The notes beneath the pieces were generated by a model. It was not told where the DNA came from. It did no database searches and worked only from the letters and a program-made list of their open reading frames with translations. 64,000 nt of DNA from Collinsella aerofaciens (lineage in GTDB: Bacteria > Actinomycetota > Coriobacteriia > Coriobacteriales > Coriobacteriaceae). Made by a program: the position numbers and the translations under genes. Positions 34,455 through 43,289 of the stretch are shown in pieces (position 1 is the stretch's first letter; the number at the start of each line of letters is the position of its first letter). Where the stretch lies: the NCBI RefSeq assembly GCF_002736145.1, contig NZ_CP024160.1, positions 1,488,001-1,552,000 of the forward strand, in the 5' to 3' direction.

Positions 34455-35570
34455 TTACATTCCGTAACACTCAGCCGCTTTGGCCTTAAGCGCATTGACT
34501 GACTCTTCGTAGCCCTCTGCCTTGACCTCCATTTGCTTGGAGACGGCATCGAGATACGGGTGCACGTCCCATGACTTCAGACGCTCGGCGATCATTGCCG
34601 CAATCGTCTGGAAGAACACAAGATTGGGAATCGCGCTGAGCAGCGGAGCCACCTGAGGCACCGCAACCTCGTGAGCCCTACCCCTGGGATGGGCCGTGAG
34701 CAGCACCGTTTTTGTCGTAACGTTCGATAGCGCATCGGCGATATTCGCAAGACGCTCCGACCCCTGCGGATCGTCGACAATAAACACCAGATAGCCCGGA
34801 ACGATCTGCATCTCGGGACCGTGGACGAACTCCTCGCCTTCGTGATGCATGGCAGGAATCTTGATGGTCTCGCTCAGCTTGAGCGCTGCCTCCTCGGCAA
34901 CACCGTAGTTGGGGCCGTTGCCGACGACCATGGCGGGCATGTGCTCAGAAAGCTCGAGCATGTGGCCTTGGACATATGCCTCGGCGGTCTTGCACATCAC
35001 GGCATTGGCCTGGATAGCCTCGCGCAGGTCGTCAAGACGCTGGGCAACGCCCTTGGCGTCAATCGTTCCGCGCGCCTGACCGCCGTAAATACCAAAGAGC
35101 ACCAGGTACTCAACGAGAACCTCGACGCCCAGCGTCACAAAGTCCACCGACTCGACGCCCACACCGTAGTCAAGAACGATGTCAGTGTGCTCCTTGATGG
35201 GTGCCTCGACGTTTGCCGTGAGCGCAACTGCAGCCATATCGTGTGCGCGCATGTAATCGAGCGCCGCAATCGTATTGGTCGAATAACCACTCTGCGAGAC
35301 GGCGATGTTGAGCGCATGCTGCGGATAGGTGTGTTCAAAATCGACGAAGGCCTCGGGCGTCACAACGGACACCTGCATCTGCAGCGCATCTTGCAGGTAA
35401 TCGCGGGCGCAATCGGCGGCATGGCGCGACGAACCCGAAGCAACGATGCGCAGCGCGTCAAAAGAACCGGACTGGAAAATATCAACGAGCTGCGCTACCA
35501 GCTCAGACGAACGCTCGAGGTTCTCTCCCATACGCACATGAGCGAGTTGAACGTAATCGAGCATCTTCAT
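34455..35570 (-). CDS. GlmS-like SIS-domain protein (second deglycase or isomerase type)
   Basis: A 371-residue protein of two SIS domains without a glutaminase domain. 'RIVASGSSRHAADCARDYL', 'NIAVSQSGYSTNTIAAL', 'AMVVGNGPNYGVAEEAALKLSE' and 'AMHHEGEEFVHGPEMQI' match the isomerase half of GlmS and GlmS-like deglycases such as GfrF/AgaS relatives. It is first in the cluster C operon, so it likely acts on the imported sugar phosphate, perhaps a different Amadori isomer than the FrlB-like enzyme. ATG at 35570 is chosen for GAGGTGAGACG upstream; a second ATG follows two codons later. Confidence 0.78.
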   Translation of the reverse strand: MKMLDYVQLAHVRMGENLERSSELVAQLVDIFQSGSFDALRIVASGSSRHAADCARDYLQDALQMQVSVVTPEAFVDFEHTYPQHALNIAVSQSGYSTNTIAALDYMRAHDMAAVALTANVEAPIKEHTDIVLDYGVGVESVDFVTLGVEVLVEYLVLFGIYGGQARGTIDAKGVAQRLDDLREAIQANAVMCKTAEAYVQGHMLELSEHMPAMVVGNGPNYGVAEEAALKLSETIKIPAMHHEGEEFVHGPEMQIVPGYLVFIVDDPQGSERLANIADALSNVTTKTVLLTAHPRGRAHEVAVPQVAPLLSAIPNLVFFQTIAAMIAERLKSWDVHPYLDAVSKQMEVKAEGYEESVNALKAKAAECYGM

Positions 35571-35598
35571 CGTCTCACCTCGTAACAAATCATTAGTA

Positions 35599-35646
35599 TT
35601 TGATATCAATCACGGTTACAGGTTACGGCTTTTTGATACCTCTTTG
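35599..35646 (-). promoter_or_regulatory. Operator-like motifs before cluster C operon
   Basis: TTTGATATCAA (35599-35609) and TTTTGATACCTC (35631-35642) are variants of the TGGTATCAAA motif found before clusters A and B. Confidence 0.5.
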
Positions 35647-35764
35647 TCGATTAATCTATCCCCTTCGGCGAACGGTCGATTTTGAGCCCTGTAAGGTTGT
35701 ATATACGGCTGACCCAACGATCAAAAACCGGTTAGTTTCCCAGCCGTTATTCACAAAACACCAG

Positions 35765-36478
35765 CTAGTACGTATAGGTATATCCACCCGCATCACCGCG
35801 GTTAAACGACTTGACGTACTCGATCGCCTGGCCGCTCGCATCGAAGCTCACGCACTCCAGCGTCAAGGCAAGATCGCCCTGCTCCAGCCCAAGCAGGCCG
35901 GCATCTCGCGCGCCCAGCGCTTCGATATCGAGCTTTTCCTGTGCCATGACCGGCTTTCGGCCCAACATCTCATAGGTCTCGTACAAACTGAAGACCGACA
36001 CGTCAATATCTTCGATTGTGGGAAACAGCAGGCACGGGATGAACGCCGTCTCAATCGATACGGGATCGCCGTTGACGCAGTTCAAACGCCGAATCGAATA
36101 CAGCAAATCGTCCTCGGCAATGCCAAACAGGTTGGCATAATATGGGCCCGCATAACGCTTGGAACGCGCGAGGATACGGACGGACGGCTCGCCACCCGAA
36201 GCACGAACCGATTCGCGAAAGCCTCCTGTTCGCTCGTACGCAACGGGCACTTTCTGTGCCACAAACGCGCCCTTTCCGCGGACGCGTCGAATCTGCCCAC
36301 GCCGAACCAGCTCATCGACAGCACTTCGGATGGTCAAGCGTGTCGTACCAAATTCCTCGGCGAGGTCTTTTTCGGACGGAATCATGGAACCCGTGGGATA
36401 TATACCGCGCTCGATGCGCTCTTCAATGCGACGTCGTATGCGCATATAAACCGGGGTGGCATCTACTGTTTCAGCCAT
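35765..36478 (-). CDS. GntR/HutC-family regulator with UTRA domain
   Basis: A 237-residue repressor-type protein. The winged helix (about 10-75) reads 'RIEERIERGIYPTGSMIPSEKDLAEEFGTTRLTIRSAVDELVRRGQIRRVRGKGAFVA' in short pieces typical of GntR. The UTRA ligand domain follows ('IRRLNCVNGDPVSIETAFIP', 'EYVKSFNRGD'). It overlaps the second GntR gene by 16 bases and lies upstream of the cluster C operon on the same strand. A phosphorylated sugar-amine is the likely effector, by analogy with FrlR/GfrR-type regulators. Confidence 0.9.
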   Translation of the reverse strand: MAETVDATPVYMRIRRRIEERIERGIYPTGSMIPSEKDLAEEFGTTRLTIRSAVDELVRRGQIRRVRGKGAFVAQKVPVAYERTGGFRESVRASGGEPSVRILARSKRYAGPYYANLFGIAEDDLLYSIRRLNCVNGDPVSIETAFIPCLLFPTIEDIDVSVFSLYETYEMLGRKPVMAQEKLDIEALGARDAGLLGLEQGDLALTLECVSFDASGQAIEYVKSFNRGDAGGYTYTY

Positions 36479-37230
36479 TGTTCACCTGCCACACTCCTCA
36501 TGCCGTTCTTTTCGCCGTTGTCGGCAAAGCGGAACTTTGTGGGCAAAATCACCGATTTGCAATGCTCCACAAAACGCATGTCCTTATCAAATTCAATCGT
36601 GCTCTCATAGAACACCGGCGTTCCCTCTTCTTGCTGGAGCAGCTTGGCCTCTTCGGCGTTCAACCGCGAAATGGAGATATGCTCACGTCCATGCTCAACA
36701 CGCACGCCACCTTCTTTGAGCAAGACATCGTAAAGGCTCTCACACTCAAAATCGTGCTCGGGAAGCGATGGGCACAGGGACAGGCTAACGTGAGCGGTCT
36801 CGATTGACGCCGGCTCGCCCTCAATAAGTCGAACGCGCTGCATGCGGAGTAAGGGAGCGCCTACAGCCACCCCAAGCTTGTCAGCAAGCGCCTCATCTGC
36901 CTCGATGGTCCCGGTGGAAACCAGACGAGAAGAGGGGTGCAGGCCGGCAGTCCGTACAGCATCGGAAAAGTTATACGTTTCTTGGAAGATGTTCAGCGGC
37001 TTGGGAGGACACACATACGTACCCGATCCGCGACGGCTCTCGAGCGTTCCGCACGAGATGAGCCGCGTGATACCAGCGCGCAACGCCGTACGCGAAACGC
37101 CAATCTCTTCGCACAGCACGCGCTCGGCCGGCAGGCGATCGCCGCCGGCAAGCTGGTGGTGCTGGATATACCAAAGAATTCCCTCAACAGCACGATCTTT
37201 GGGGGGAATTGCATAAGATTCGCCTGCCAT
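36463..37230 (-). CDS. GntR/HutC-family regulator with UTRA domain, second copy
   Basis: A 255-residue protein with a GntR winged helix ('GGDRLPAERVLCEEIGVSRTALRAGITRLISCGTLESRRGSGTYV', residues about 27-72) and a UTRA domain ('RMQRVRLIEGEPASIETAHVSL', 'FVEHCKSVILPTKFRF'). It is only distantly like its neighbour. It is the first of the two regulator genes, whose coding regions overlap, so both are made together and may act at different operators or as partners on clusters A, B and C. Confidence 0.9.
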   Translation of the reverse strand: MAGESYAIPPKDRAVEGILWYIQHHQLAGGDRLPAERVLCEEIGVSRTALRAGITRLISCGTLESRRGSGTYVCPPKPLNIFQETYNFSDAVRTAGLHPSSRLVSTGTIEADEALADKLGVAVGAPLLRMQRVRLIEGEPASIETAHVSLSLCPSLPEHDFECESLYDVLLKEGGVRVEHGREHISISRLNAEEAKLLQQEEGTPVFYESTIEFDKDMRFVEHCKSVILPTKFRFADNGEKNGMRSVAGEQWLKQ

Positions 37231-37268
37231 TGCACAGACTCCTCATTCAGAAACGTATGTCACCAAAA

Positions 37269-37757
37269 TTAGGCCAGCCCTCCCATGGCATCAAATTCGG
37301 CCTTGATCTTCTCGGCGACATTCCGATACGACTTATATAGGCTTGAATCGCGTTTGACTTCGTCGGTCATAACGGGAATTTCTAATTTGGAAACTTCGTC
37401 TTTTCCCGTCTGAACCGCCACAACAACGCCCATACCAAGACACATATTACGCTTGGCAGCGTTCATTTTTGCCGCCTTAGCGGGATTTGCCAGAATACGC
37501 TGCGCAAATTCCTGTTTAGAGACCGCTTCTTCGGCCTCCGGATCGCCCGCCTCGGCTACTTCGCACTGAAGCACGTCCGCATAGTCAAAAATCTTTGGCT
37601 GCGCGCCGCGCTGATGCACAGCCCACTTGCGGCGCGTGGCATCCTGATAGATAGCCGGCAAAAATGTAAACCGCGGCGGGTCCAAAATCGTATCCGTGAT
37701 GGTAAACACATCGGGATCAAAGGCATCCTGCGGGTTTTTCTTCTTGAACAGCCCCAT
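37269..37757 (-). CDS. Hypothetical cytoplasmic protein
   Basis: A 162-residue soluble protein that I cannot assign. It begins 'MGLFKKKNPQDAFDPDVFTI', has 'FDYADVLQCEVAEAGD' near residue 70, and a hydrophobic patch 'MCLGMGVVVAVQTG' in the C-terminal half, then a charged C-terminus. The ATG at 37757 is preferred because GLFKKK-type starts are common and an AGGCTGATATGG context precedes it. It stands alone between the regulators and a hairpin repeat. Confidence 0.6.
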   Translation of the reverse strand: MGLFKKKNPQDAFDPDVFTITDTILDPPRFTFLPAIYQDATRRKWAVHQRGAQPKIFDYADVLQCEVAEAGDPEAEEAVSKQEFAQRILANPAKAAKMNAAKRNMCLGMGVVVAVQTGKDEVSKLEIPVMTDEVKRDSSLYKSYRNVAEKIKAEFDAMGGLA

Positions 37758-38074
37758 ATCAGCCTCCCGTACTAGCATTAAACAACTCAAGCCAAATATA
37801 GCACCAATTTCAAGCCGCCGCTTTACCGCATCGGTGCATGGCGTCTATAGCTCGCTCAGCGGAAAAGTTTACAGACGAGGGCGGGGGCGGGGTGCTTGGT
37901 TTTGGAAGTGGGCTTCGCGAACTTCCAAAACCAAGCACCCCGCCCCGGCCCCGGCAATGTAGTCTTGGCTGACCATAGTTAGATGCACAGTTTCCAAGGC
38001 AACGTAAGCAAAATCCCCATTGCATAAAAAAGAATCAGCCCCCGCATATCGAAACGGTCGAGAGGGCCGCATGC
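37758..38074. other. Intergenic region holding hairpin element E1
   Basis: No gene is seen. Most of it is the repeat element at 37875-38067; the remainder is AT-richer DNA upstream of the hypothetical gene. Confidence 0.6.
37875..38067 (+). repeat. Hairpin element E1 (24-bp stem plus conserved 125-bp tail)
   Basis: Perfect arms at 37886-37909 and 37921-37944 carry the constant tip GAAGTGGGCTTCGCGAACTTC-like sequence (split at the loop 37910-37920). A tail follows that is about 85% identical to the tail of E2 (39121-39236): GGCCCCGGCAATGTAGTCTT at its start, CCCCCGCATATCGAAACGGT near its end. It lies directly downstream of the AEC gene. Confidence 0.85.
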
Positions 38075-39013
38075 CTACCCGCACAGCGTGGTTACGAGTG
38101 GGATAGTCAGAATGGAGCAGATGATCGACAAAAACGTGCACTGCATCATGGGGCGCGCATCCTTACCGTATTGTAGGCAGTACAGCGTACCGTTGCTGCC
38201 CACCGGCATTGCCATCTCGAGCACAAGCGTCGCGATAAACATGGGCGTCATGCCGGGCCACAAGCGCGCGACGGCAAGACATGCCGTCGGCACGACAACC
38301 AGGCGAAATGCCACGGCGACATAGGCACGCCAGTTGGTGAGCATCTCGAGCGGACGGTACTTGGCGATAGACGACCCCATGAGCAACAATGCCGCCGGAG
38401 TGGTCATGGTGCCAACGATGGAAATCGAGTCGCCCAACACGCCCCAATCGGTCCATCCGGTTAGCACGATCCCAAGCACAACAGCACTTGCAATGAGACC
38501 AGGACTCTTGCAGCAGGCGGCAATATTGCGCATCTGCTTTTTAAGGCCACCATCCATTCCGCTGAATAACATGGCGCCGACGGTAAACATAAGAATGTTT
38601 AGGGGGATAAGCGCAATCGATGCATACAACAGCGCTTGTTTTCCCAACACCGCCGAAATAACCGGAAAACCGATAAACCCGGCATTACCGAAAAGCACGG
38701 CGAAGCGATACGAGCATTCCGTCCCTTTGGGAACGCGAAGAGCAGCGGTGACGGCAAACGCAATAACGATCGCCACCACATACATCACAAAGGACAGACC
38801 CATGAGCGAAAACGTATCGGCAATGCTCGGAAGCTTCACACCATCGCCCAGCGCTGACGAAAGTACCAAGCACGGTAGCGCCACCTGCAACAGCAGATGC
38901 GACAGCTCGCGCTCGAACTCCGCTTTCATAAACCCCAGCTTGGCGATACACCACCCCAACAAAATAGGCAACGAAACCGTCAACATCTGAAGCGCCACAC
39001 TTGTAAAGCTCAT
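38075..39013 (-). CDS. AEC-family (auxin efflux carrier-like) transporter
   Basis: A 312-residue membrane protein with about ten hydrophobic helices in two halves. Family features: 'LPILLGWCIAKLGFMK' near the start, 'LFGNAGFIGFPVISAVLGKQALLYAS' (the NxGFxGxP motif), and 'EMAMPVGSNGTLYCLQYG' in the C-terminal half. Members export or exchange organic acids such as malate. It is flanked on both sides by copies of the same hairpin element in direct orientation, which is unusual. ATG at 39013. Confidence 0.9.
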   Translation of the reverse strand: MSFTSVALQMLTVSLPILLGWCIAKLGFMKAEFERELSHLLLQVALPCLVLSSALGDGVKLPSIADTFSLMGLSFVMYVVAIVIAFAVTAALRVPKGTECSYRFAVLFGNAGFIGFPVISAVLGKQALLYASIALIPLNILMFTVGAMLFSGMDGGLKKQMRNIAACCKSPGLIASAVVLGIVLTGWTDWGVLGDSISIVGTMTTPAALLLMGSSIAKYRPLEMLTNWRAYVAVAFRLVVVPTACLAVARLWPGMTPMFIATLVLEMAMPVGSNGTLYCLQYGKDARPMMQCTFLSIICSILTIPLVTTLCG

Positions 39014-39043
39014 GCTACCCCCTTATCTATTCCACGATATTCC

Positions 39044-39236
39044 ACGAGGGCCGGGGCGCCTGCTTTGTTTTGAGAAGTGGGCTCCGCGAACTTCTCAAAA
39101 CAAAGCAGGCGCCCCGGCCCCAGCAATGTAATCTTGGCTGACCAAAGTTATATGCACAGTATCCAAGGCAGCGTCAGCAAAGTCTCCATTACTTTAAAAA
39201 TTATCAGCCCCCGCATATCGAAACGGTCGAGAGAGC
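39044..39236 (+). repeat. Hairpin element E2 (31-bp stem plus conserved tail)
   Basis: Perfect arms at 39048-39078 and 39090-39120 with the tip GAAGTGGGCTCCGCGAACTTC split by the loop. The arms differ in sequence from those of E1 but the tip and the tail are conserved. It is about 1.17 kb from E1 in the same orientation. Confidence 0.85.
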
Positions 39237-39313
39237 CTTGCCCGGCGGGGTGGCCTTGCTCCGGGAAGTTCGCGAAGCCCACTTCCCGGAGCAAGGCCAC
39301 CCCGCCGGGCAAG
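39237..39313 (-). repeat. Hairpin H3, inverted member of the same family
   Basis: Perfect 33-bp arms (39237-39269 and 39281-39313) whose tip is the reverse complement of the E1/E2 tip. It directly follows the E2 tail and lies just downstream of the phosphoketolase gene. The conserved 125-bp tail is absent except for a GGCCCCAGC start. Confidence 0.85.
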
Positions 39314-39344
39314 GCCCCAGCGCGAGACCGTCCCGGATGCCTAC

Positions 39345-41873
39345 CTACTCGTTGTCGCCCGCGGTCATTTGCGTTGCGGAGAGCGCGCCGTCGGCAGCGG
39401 TTGCGGCTGCGGCGTCGGGCCAGACCCAGTCGGTAAAGGCCGGATGATCGAAGCCCTCGTCGCACGCGAACTCAAAGGCCTCGGTGCGGAAGGCCTCCCA
39501 CTCATCAATCTGCTCGGCGAACTTATCGGCGTCGACCATGCGCAGCACGTCGGCGGCCAGGGCCCAGCGGTCCATGTTGTTCAGGCGCAGCATGTCGAAC
39601 GGCGTGGTCGTGGAGCCCTTCTCCTCGTAACCGTGGACGCGGAAGGCGTCGTGGCCGGGACGGTTCCAAATCAGACGGCGGATCGTGCCGGCATAGGCGT
39701 GGAATGCGAAGAGCACGGGCTTCTCGCCGCAGCCGAACAGCTCAGCCCAGCGTTCATCGCTGATGGCCTGGTCGTTCTCGCAGACGTTCTGGATCTTGAG
39801 CAGATCAACCACGTTGACGAACCACACCTTAATGCCTAGCTCGCGCAGCATATCGGTTGCGGCCAGAGCCTCGAGCGTCGGCACGTCACCGCAGGTCGCA
39901 ACCACGACGTCGGCCTCGGCGAGTGAGCCAGCGGTCGATGCCCACTTCCAGGTCGCGACGCCCTCGGCGAGCTCGGCCTTTGCCTCGTCGACCGTCTGGA
40001 AGGTCGGGGCGGGCTGCTTGCCGCAGAAGATGGCGTTGACGCAGTCGGTGGACTGGTAGACGCGCTCGGCCACGGCAAGGGCCATGTTAGCGTCGGCCGG
40101 ATAGTAGGCATTCACGATGTGCGTGTCGTTGGCCTTGTTGAGCAGCAGGTCGATAAAGCCGGGGTCCTGGTGCGAGAATCCGTTGTGGTCCTGGCGCCAG
40201 ACATGGCTCGACAGCAAAATGTTAAGGCCGCTAATGGGAGCACGCCACGGAATCTCGCGCTTGGTAGCCTCGAGCCACTTGCAGTGCTGGTTGACCATGG
40301 AGTCGACCACATGGACAAAGCTCTCGTAGGAGCTCCACACGCCGGAGCGGCCGGTGAGCACGTAGGCCTCGAGGAAGCCCTCGCACTGGTGCTCGGAAAG
40401 CTGCTCGACAACCTTACCGGAGCCTGCCAGCAGCTCGTCGTTGGCCTCGTCCTCGTAGAAGCCGGCATCCCACTGCTTCTTGGTCACCTTGTAGGCAGCC
40501 TGCAGGCGGTTAGACGCGGTCTCGTCGGGACCGAAGATGCGGAAGTCGTCCATGTTCTTGGCCAGGACGTCGGCAGTGTACTCGCCAAAGACGCGGGCGG
40601 CCTCGGTGGAGCCCCAGCCGTGACCCTTCTCGGCGACGGGGATCTCGTGGGCGTGGATATCGGGCAGTTCGAGCTCGCGGCGCACCTTGCCGCCGTTTGC
40701 ATTGGGGTTGGCGCCGATGCGCAGCTCGCCGGTCGGCATAAAGGCCGTCACCTCGGGGCGCACCTGGCCCTCGGGCGTAAAGAGTTCCTCGGGCCTGTAG
40801 GAGCGCAGCCACTCGCGTAGCACGCGGAAGTGCTCGTGGGTGTCCTTGGCGCTCGCCAGCGGCACCTGATGCGCGCGCCAGGAGTCCTCGGTCTTCTTGC
40901 CGTCGATGTGCTTGGGGCAAGTCCAGCCCTTGGGCGTACGGAACACGATCATGGGATAGGCCGGGCGGACCACGGTCTCGCCCGCGGCTGCCTGGGCCTG
41001 AGCGGTGGCCTTGATGTCGCAAATCTCGTCAAAGACCTGCTCAAACAGGGCGGCGAAACGCTCATGGATGCTCGCGTGACTCTCGTCGTCAAAGCCAGCG
41101 ACAAAGAAGTGCGGCTTGTAGCCCATGCCCTCAAAGAACTTGGTGAGCTCCTCGTCGGACACGCGGGCGAGGATGGTGGGGTTGGCGATCTTGTAGCCGT
41201 TGAGGTGCAGGATCGGCAGGACGATACCGTCGGTTGCCGGGTTCACGAGCTTGTTGGACTGCCAAGAGGTCGCAAGCGGACCGGTCTCGGACTCGCCGTC
41301 GCCCACCACGGCCACGGCCAGCAGGCTCGGGTTGTCCATGACGGCGCCGTAGGCGTGGCTGAGCGTGTAGCCGAGCTCGCCGCCCTCGTGGATGGAGCCG
41401 GGCGTCTCGGGCGCAAAGTGGCTCGGGATGCCGCCGGGATAGGAGAACTGGCGGAAGAACTTCTGCAGGCCGGCCTCATCATTGGTGATGTCGGGGCGGA
41501 TCTCACGGTAGGTGCCATCGAGCAGCGACTGGGCGGTGCCGGCGGGACCACCGTGGCCCGGGCCCATCAGGAAGATGGCGTTCTGGTTGTGATCGGCAAT
41601 AAGGCGGTTGACGTGGCCGAACAGGAAGTTAATGCCGGGCGTGGTGCCCCAGTGACCGACCAGGCGGTGCTTAACGTCCGGACGACCAAAGTCGCGCACC
41701 TCACCGGTTTTCTCGTCAACAAAGTCGGGGCGCATCAGCGGGTTGGAGCGAAGGTAAATCTGGCCGACGGACAGGTAGTTCGATGCGCGCCAATACAGGT
41801 CGACGCCCTCGAGCTCGGAAGCGGGAACCTCATGTCCCAGTTTTTGCCACGGCGTTCCCAGTGTTTTAGCCAT
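39345..41873 (-). CDS. xfp: Xylulose 5-phosphate/fructose 6-phosphate phosphoketolase
   Basis: An 842-residue thiamine diphosphate enzyme that splits xylulose 5-phosphate or fructose 6-phosphate to acetyl phosphate and a smaller sugar phosphate. It begins '[20 protein letters not shown]'; '[19 protein letters not shown]' and '[22 protein letters not shown]' are substrate loops; '[20 protein letters not shown]' is the ThDP-binding GDGE motif; '[18 protein letters not shown]' is the Pyr-domain signature. Length is normal. It lies downstream of a LacI-family gene with twin operators at its promoter, so it is probably sugar-regulated. Confidence 0.97.
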   Translation of the reverse strand: MAKTLGTPWQKLGHEVPASELEGVDLYWRASNYLSVGQIYLRSNPLMRPDFVDEKTGEVRDFGRPDVKHRLVGHWGTTPGINFLFGHVNRLIADHNQNAIFLMGPGHGGPAGTAQSLLDGTYREIRPDITNDEAGLQKFFRQFSYPGGIPSHFAPETPGSIHEGGELGYTLSHAYGAVMDNPSLLAVAVVGDGESETGPLATSWQSNKLVNPATDGIVLPILHLNGYKIANPTILARVSDEELTKFFEGMGYKPHFFVAGFDDESHASIHERFAALFEQVFDEICDIKATAQAQAAAGETVVRPAYPMIVFRTPKGWTCPKHIDGKKTEDSWRAHQVPLASAKDTHEHFRVLREWLRSYRPEELFTPEGQVRPEVTAFMPTGELRIGANPNANGGKVRRELELPDIHAHEIPVAEKGHGWGSTEAARVFGEYTADVLAKNMDDFRIFGPDETASNRLQAAYKVTKKQWDAGFYEDEANDELLAGSGKVVEQLSEHQCEGFLEAYVLTGRSGVWSSYESFVHVVDSMVNQHCKWLEATKREIPWRAPISGLNILLSSHVWRQDHNGFSHQDPGFIDLLLNKANDTHIVNAYYPADANMALAVAERVYQSTDCVNAIFCGKQPAPTFQTVDEAKAELAEGVATWKWASTAGSLAEADVVVATCGDVPTLEALAATDMLRELGIKVWFVNVVDLLKIQNVCENDQAISDERWAELFGCGEKPVLFAFHAYAGTIRRLIWNRPGHDAFRVHGYEEKGSTTTPFDMLRLNNMDRWALAADVLRMVDADKFAEQIDEWEAFRTEAFEFACDEGFDHPAFTDWVWPDAAAATAADGALSATQMTAGDNE

Positions 41874-41942
41874 TGTTTATGTCCCTTCACTGCGCGGTCG
41901 CCTTCCGATACGGCAACCTTTCGTTGGGACTAGTATATTTGC

Positions 41943-41979
41943 TAAAACGTTTTATCATGGTGAAAAAACGTTTTATCAT
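41943..41979. promoter_or_regulatory. Twin LacI-family operators before xfp
   Basis: AAAACGTTTTATCAT occurs at 41944-41958 and 41965-41979, 21 bases apart, that is two helical turns. A minus-strand TATACT lies at about 41932-41937, so the nearer operator would cover the core promoter of xfp. The central AACGTT palindrome is typical of LacI-family sites. Confidence 0.7.
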
Positions 41980-42077
41980 CTTTATCGATCCCATCGATCG
42001 GCAAAACGCGACATTCACCTGCGGCATTATCTGTCACAGGTACTCCACATTCAATCTGCATGAATTGGTAAACGTGT

Positions 42078-43106
42078 TTAGTTGTGTTTAGTAAGCTCGA
42101 GCACACTGTCCTTAACGATAAGCGCCGGCTCCAGAACGACCTCTTCGGCACGCCTACCGCCCCTACCGGCAAGACGCTTGGACATGCAGCCAAAAGCATG
42201 CTCCGCAAGGACACCAGGATCCTGCTCAATCGCGGTCAGCGCCGGCTCAAAGAGGACGTCGGCTGCCGAGTTGTCATAGCTTACAACCGAGATATCGCCC
42301 GGGATGCTCTTCCCCATCTCATGCAGGCGCTTGAGCAGACCCAGCGCAATGTTGTCCGAGCTTGCGAACACGGCGGTGGCGTCAGTTGCGAGCACCGCCT
42401 CCGAGGCCTCGTAGGCACTCGAAATGTAGTACTCGCTCTCAAACTCCAAACGCGCGTCGATCGGCAGGCCAACCTCGCGCAGCGCGCGCTCATAGCCGGC
42501 AAGTCGCTTGCGGCCCGTATTGGAACGGCGGGCATTAACCAGGCAGGCAATACGGCGGTGGCCTTGCTCGATCAGATAGCGGGTGGCCATATAGCCGCCC
42601 ATCTCGTGGTCGAACATCACCTTGTCGCACTCGAGCCCCTCAATGGCACGGTCGACCATTACGGCCGGGATGGGCAGGTGGCTGACTTCTTCGCGCAGGG
42701 CGCGGTCGTCGGAGAACTCGTCACCCACCACCAGGAAGACGCCATCAACGCCGCGCGTCACCAGCTGGCGCAGCAGCTCCAGATCGTCATCGGCGCTTCC
42801 GCCCGAGCTGGTAATGAAGAGCGCATAGCCGTCCTCGCGGCAGCGCTTTTCCAGGCTACCGGCGAGCGAGGCAAAAAAGCGGCTCTCGATGTTAGGGACG
42901 ATAAGGCCCAGCGTGCGCGACTCGCGCATGACCAGGCTGCGCGCAATCTGGTTGGGAACATAGTGGTTGCGCGCCGCGACCTCTTTGATGAGCTTGCGGT
43001 TTTCTTCCGAGATGCGACAGGGCCGATTATTGAGAACAAGCGAGACCGACGAGGGGGAAAGCCCCACCTCCTGGGCGATCTGCTTGAGGGTGACTTTGTT
43101 GGCCAT
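42078..43106 (-). CDS. LacI-family transcriptional regulator
   Basis: A 342-residue regulator. The helix-turn-helix and hinge (1-60) read 'VTLKQIAQEVGLSPSSVSLVLNNR' and 'ARNHYVPNQIARSLV'; the periplasmic-binding-protein-like domain follows ('TLGLIVPNIESRFFASLAGSLEKRC', 'VSYDNSAADVLFEPALTAIEQD'). It is on the same strand and upstream of the phosphoketolase gene. The twin operators between them suggest it controls xfp, perhaps with autoregulation. Effector unknown. ATG at 43106 follows GGAAGGAGCGAG. Confidence 0.93.
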   Translation of the reverse strand: MANKVTLKQIAQEVGLSPSSVSLVLNNRPCRISEENRKLIKEVAARNHYVPNQIARSLVMRESRTLGLIVPNIESRFFASLAGSLEKRCREDGYALFITSSGGSADDDLELLRQLVTRGVDGVFLVVGDEFSDDRALREEVSHLPIPAVMVDRAIEGLECDKVMFDHEMGGYMATRYLIEQGHRRIACLVNARRSNTGRKRLAGYERALREVGLPIDARLEFESEYYISSAYEASEAVLATDATAVFASSDNIALGLLKRLHEMGKSIPGDISVVSYDNSAADVLFEPALTAIEQDPGVLAEHAFGCMSKRLAGRGGRRAEEVVLEPALIVKDSVLELTKHN

Positions 43107-43289
43107 CTCGCTCCTTCCGGGTTTACGCGCAATCTCTTGAAAGTATAGCGACTACCCCTCTACCTCGGTGATAAACACTTTACCAATCCGGTGGACGGCT
43201 GTTTTATCGCCGCCAGCGCACCAAATCCGTCCGGGTGGGGTATATTGCAATCGATTGATGACAACGACCACCAAAAGGCGGATATTCGT

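Larger units (their letters stand above)
39014..39344. other. Intergenic region holding hairpin elements E2 and H3
   Basis: No gene is seen between the AEC start and the phosphoketolase stop. It is filled by E2 (39044-39236) and the hairpin H3 (39237-39313). Confidence 0.6.

Noticed and set aside
37869-38141. Minus-strand 90-codon frame across hairpin element E1
   Set aside because: It is a reading through a palindromic repeat, with similar but frame-shifted peptides at E2 and H3, so it is not a conserved protein.
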